Shown piece by piece: positions 34,676-64,000 of a stretch of 64,000 nucleotides of DNA; the stretch's first letter is position 1, and each line of letters opens with the position of its first letter. Source of the stretch: Cristatella mucedo (Eukaryota > Bryozoa > Phylactolaemata > Cristatellidae). A program made the translations under genes and the position numbers. Location of the stretch: the NCBI GenBank assembly GCA_009760855.2, contig WPIO01000033.1, forward strand, positions 580,001 to 644,000, read 5' to 3'. Under the pieces are notes generated by a model, which did no database searches, was not told the DNA's origin, and worked only from the letters and a program-made list of their open reading frames with translations.

Positions 34676-35844
34676 TTAATCACTTCATCATCAAACAAGT
34701 TGCACTATTGTCCTGGGTTAATGGTTATGTGCAAGAACTGTGTGAGTAATTAAATGAACAGAAATTTTTAGCGTTTAATGTCTTTTTTTCTCTTGTTGTA
34801 TCTCATATATTGGGTAATATGACTGTACTGGTGAAACTAAAGGGGTGTTATTTCATTCCGAAGGGCTCTAAATAATGTTAAAAACTATATTTAGTGAGTC
34901 GCGAACAGGTTGGTTTTCTACGCTGTAACAACGAAAATATTCGATAAATAAAGAATCCTACTTCACGGAAATTCCCTTATCGCGGTACAGCCTGAAACTG
35001 ATTAACCGCAATAAACGAAGACGACTGTATGTACTAAACTGAAATTCCTTCTTGCAACAACGGGCACTGCTTAATTCGTGTAGGCCGCTGTGCTTTTACA
35101 GATATTTTCCAAGACTTCTGTAGCAGTTGCATCCGTCTTCACAGGTCTTTTTTCATCGGGAAACTTAGTTTTCTGAATTCGCGAGCTAACTGCACTATTG
35201 ATTTATAGCATCGTATCTCATCATGTATGCCCTGGGTCTGTGCATTTGCAAAACCGGATGCCTCAAAACTTGACAATTCCTGAATCATTTCCTGAATCAA
35301 TACGTAACAGCTGAGAAACACTTTTTAGAGAGTGGAATTCATAGCACATCCGATAAATCGTCGATGTGCTCTGATGATGGTTACAAAAACTATCCTTCGA
35401 ATACTGCAACCGTTTCCGAATCCATTTGAAACACCATTCTAGTTCATTTCACACGTTTCTCAAACTTCAGTAGGTTAGTCGAGTTGGCAACACGTCTATT
35501 AGCTAAAACTATTGCTTCTGAGTATTAATACCACATTATGTAGCCTTTCTTGGCCTTGATTTCTTACTAATCAGTAAAACGTTTTGAGGTTTTGTAGTGA
35601 TACCGGGCTGCCAGTTCTTCTAAGGCCAGGACTGTAAGTGTGTGCATGTGTGTTCGTGCTTATACAATAAATTGATACGGATAAGTATACATATGTTCAA
35701 CTTGCATATATACATTTGCCGGCGGTACCCTGCCCTGCCGAGATATATATATACAGTCGTCCATCACCATGTACAGGAATGAAATAAACATATGGTACGT
35801 GTACTACATACAGTAAACCAACATACTATATGAATATTCCATGC

Positions 35845-35863
35845 CTGTGTGTGTGTGTGTGCT

Positions 35864-35915
<52 letters not shown>
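35845..35915. repeat. (GT)n microsatellite, interrupted
   Basis: GT runs with one interruption (gctcgtgtgc). Confidence 0.93.
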
Positions 35916-35919
<4 letters not shown>

Positions 35920-36177
35920 AAGTGTGCCAGCTGTGGATTGCACAACTACAAGGAAACAAGCTTATAGTACAAAGAAATGCTTTTATTAACGAACAGCCCA
36001 GGAACTGCACTCCATGTCGGTCTTACTCCACTCTCTGGCAATGACAGAAATGCATGAGGCATAGGCACTCCCCAAGTACGGCCTCAGTGCACGACACTCA
36101 CTTGCACCAAACCATGAGCACCTGAATATATCTCATGCTCACGTGACACTTATTTTATATAGAATGTCATGATGATA

Positions 36178-36179
<2 letters not shown>

Positions 36180-36220
<41 letters not shown>
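36180..36220. repeat. (GT)n microsatellite
   Basis: About 20 GT units. Confidence 0.93.
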
Positions 36221-36222
<2 letters not shown>

Positions 36223-36393
36223 GTGTCATTGTGTAAATGTGTGCAACTAAATGTGTTGGCTAGCGAAACATTATGTGCAGGTATATATGGACCGTGTTTG
36301 CACAGTATGTGTGTCTTGTACGTGTGGTGGGTGGGTGATGCGCAGATGCATGTTCACACGAATGTGTGTGAGTGTGCACACACGCGTGCCCAT

Positions 36394-36421
36394 GTGTGAG
36401 TGTGTGTGTCTGTGTGTGTAA

Positions 36422-36456
<35 letters not shown>
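36394..36456. repeat. (GT)n microsatellite, imperfect
   Basis: GT-rich with several substitutions. Confidence 0.88.
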
Positions 36457-36457
<1 letters not shown>

Positions 36458-37414
36458 ACACGCACATGTGTGGCATTTCAGCAAGGTGACTGATTTCGCC
36501 CTAGCCTGCCCGAGGGGCCAAGCCTCGTCGGGGGAAGGGTGGTCAGGGAGGTCAGACAAAATTCACGAGTGCCATCCGATCAGTTGGGAGCAATTGAAAG
36601 CCACTCTGGCGGCTCTCACGTGACATAGTTCAGCCTTTGATGCTCCGACTGATCTGTAGTCCCTAAACGTGCTTAAGATAAGCTGGTCTACCCAGTGAAG
36701 AGGCCAACGACGTGTTTTGCATCGACTAGTCTGATGTCAAGCATAGAGATGCCCAAAGGCTAGGCACGACACAGCGCCAGCTACGCTTAGCAAGGTGCAG
36801 GCAGCAGAAGCCGGCTTCCTGCCAAGCTTCTTCAGTAAAAAAGAAGTCAGTGAACAACGACTCGAGGACAGTATATTAAAAAAAGAGAGAGAATGCTGCG
36901 TTTTCTGTGGGGATCAAGCCGCTGAGCAACGCCTCTGAGAAGGAGACGATTTGGCAGGCGACCAGAGAAGGAGAGGCAGCTTTGCCGTGAAGGCCACGCC
37001 AGCCGAAAAAGATGAACTATTAGGCCGATGCTCTCGGCCTGTGGACGGATTAAATGTGACGACAACGTATGCACAGCCAATGACGTCAGCATCAGAGTGC
37101 TGCAGAAGGCACATCACGATGATTCAGGGCAGCAATTGCGGTCGTGTCCGTGCGTGTGAAATAGTGCGGCACTCTGCATTGCCTAGCCACTAGGCAAAGT
37201 CGTCCACTCGTAGACACCGTGCCATTGCCGAGGCAGGCTCGTTCTAACTGCGAAAAGACCGTGCGACGAAGGAGGTCGGAAAATCTGCTTCGACATTCTG
37301 CGAAATGTGGCCTCAACAGGACAGACCTTCGTTGAAAAGACTTGATGTTGACACGCTGCTCCGGATGTGGCACTGGCTGTCACGCACGAGCGAACAAGCG
37401 GATGGGAGCTCAAC

Positions 37415-63958
<26,544 letters not shown>

Positions 63959-64000
63959 CTGAAATGATGCCGAAATTGCACTAGACAGGGCTTGGTAGCT

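Larger units (their letters stand above)
34690..37414. other. Intergenic region between the EMI-like gene and IFT121
   Basis: Three GT-rich tracts (35845-35915, 36180-36220, 36394-36456) and otherwise unassigned sequence. No AATAAA for the IFT121 transcript was evident just past its stop. Confidence 0.4.

Overview
The window is eukaryotic, from an invertebrate animal whose phylum I cannot resolve. Its genes are broken by ordinary GT-AG introns, and they include a synaptic active-zone scaffold (RIM) and a ciliary transport protein (IFT121/WDR35). Between and inside them lie CR1-like LINE fragments, tRNA-headed SINEs and many long dinucleotide microsatellites. The recognisable proteins follow their vertebrate families closely in length and motif order but differ throughout in sequence.

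Three genes can be rebuilt exon by exon with every splice phase matching. (1) On the plus strand, positions 1-12589 hold the 3' part of a RIM-family gene: eleven supported exons plus a possible exon end at the left edge, coding for the long basic/Ser-rich linker, an Ala-rich insert and the C-terminal C2B domain, with the native stop at 12587-12589. (2) On the minus strand, 32560-18090 holds a complete small gene in four exons. It encodes a 161-residue secreted protein with a signal peptide, eight cysteines and an EMI-like layout. Its 9.7-kb second intron contains a 5.3-kb minisatellite with a 17-bp unit. (3) On the minus strand, 63958-37415 holds 22 exons coding for the last 984 residues of WDR35/IFT121. 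The gene starts beyond the right edge. RIM and the EMI-like gene are convergent; the EMI-like gene and IFT121 are in tandem. I see no functional link between the three.

The rest is repeat-rich. LINE family A (CR1-like, TTA-repeat tail) occurs at least nineteen times, with its fullest copy in an IFT121 intron at 52193-54126. LINE family B (also CR1-like, ACATT-repeat tail) occurs three times. Two tRNA-headed SINE families are present, and one ends in the same 3' sequence as LINE family A. Several copies are nested. A possible foldback element with 23-bp inverted ends spans 39168-40271.

Points of most interest are the EMI-like gene with a purine-rich, G-quadruplex-prone minisatellite in its pre-mRNA, a relic duplicated exon of IFT121 next to the LINE at 52.2 kb, a GC-AG intron in IFT121, an orphan acidic exon-like segment at 34.36 kb, and a CpG-rich block at 28.5-29.5 kb that no supported gene fully explains.
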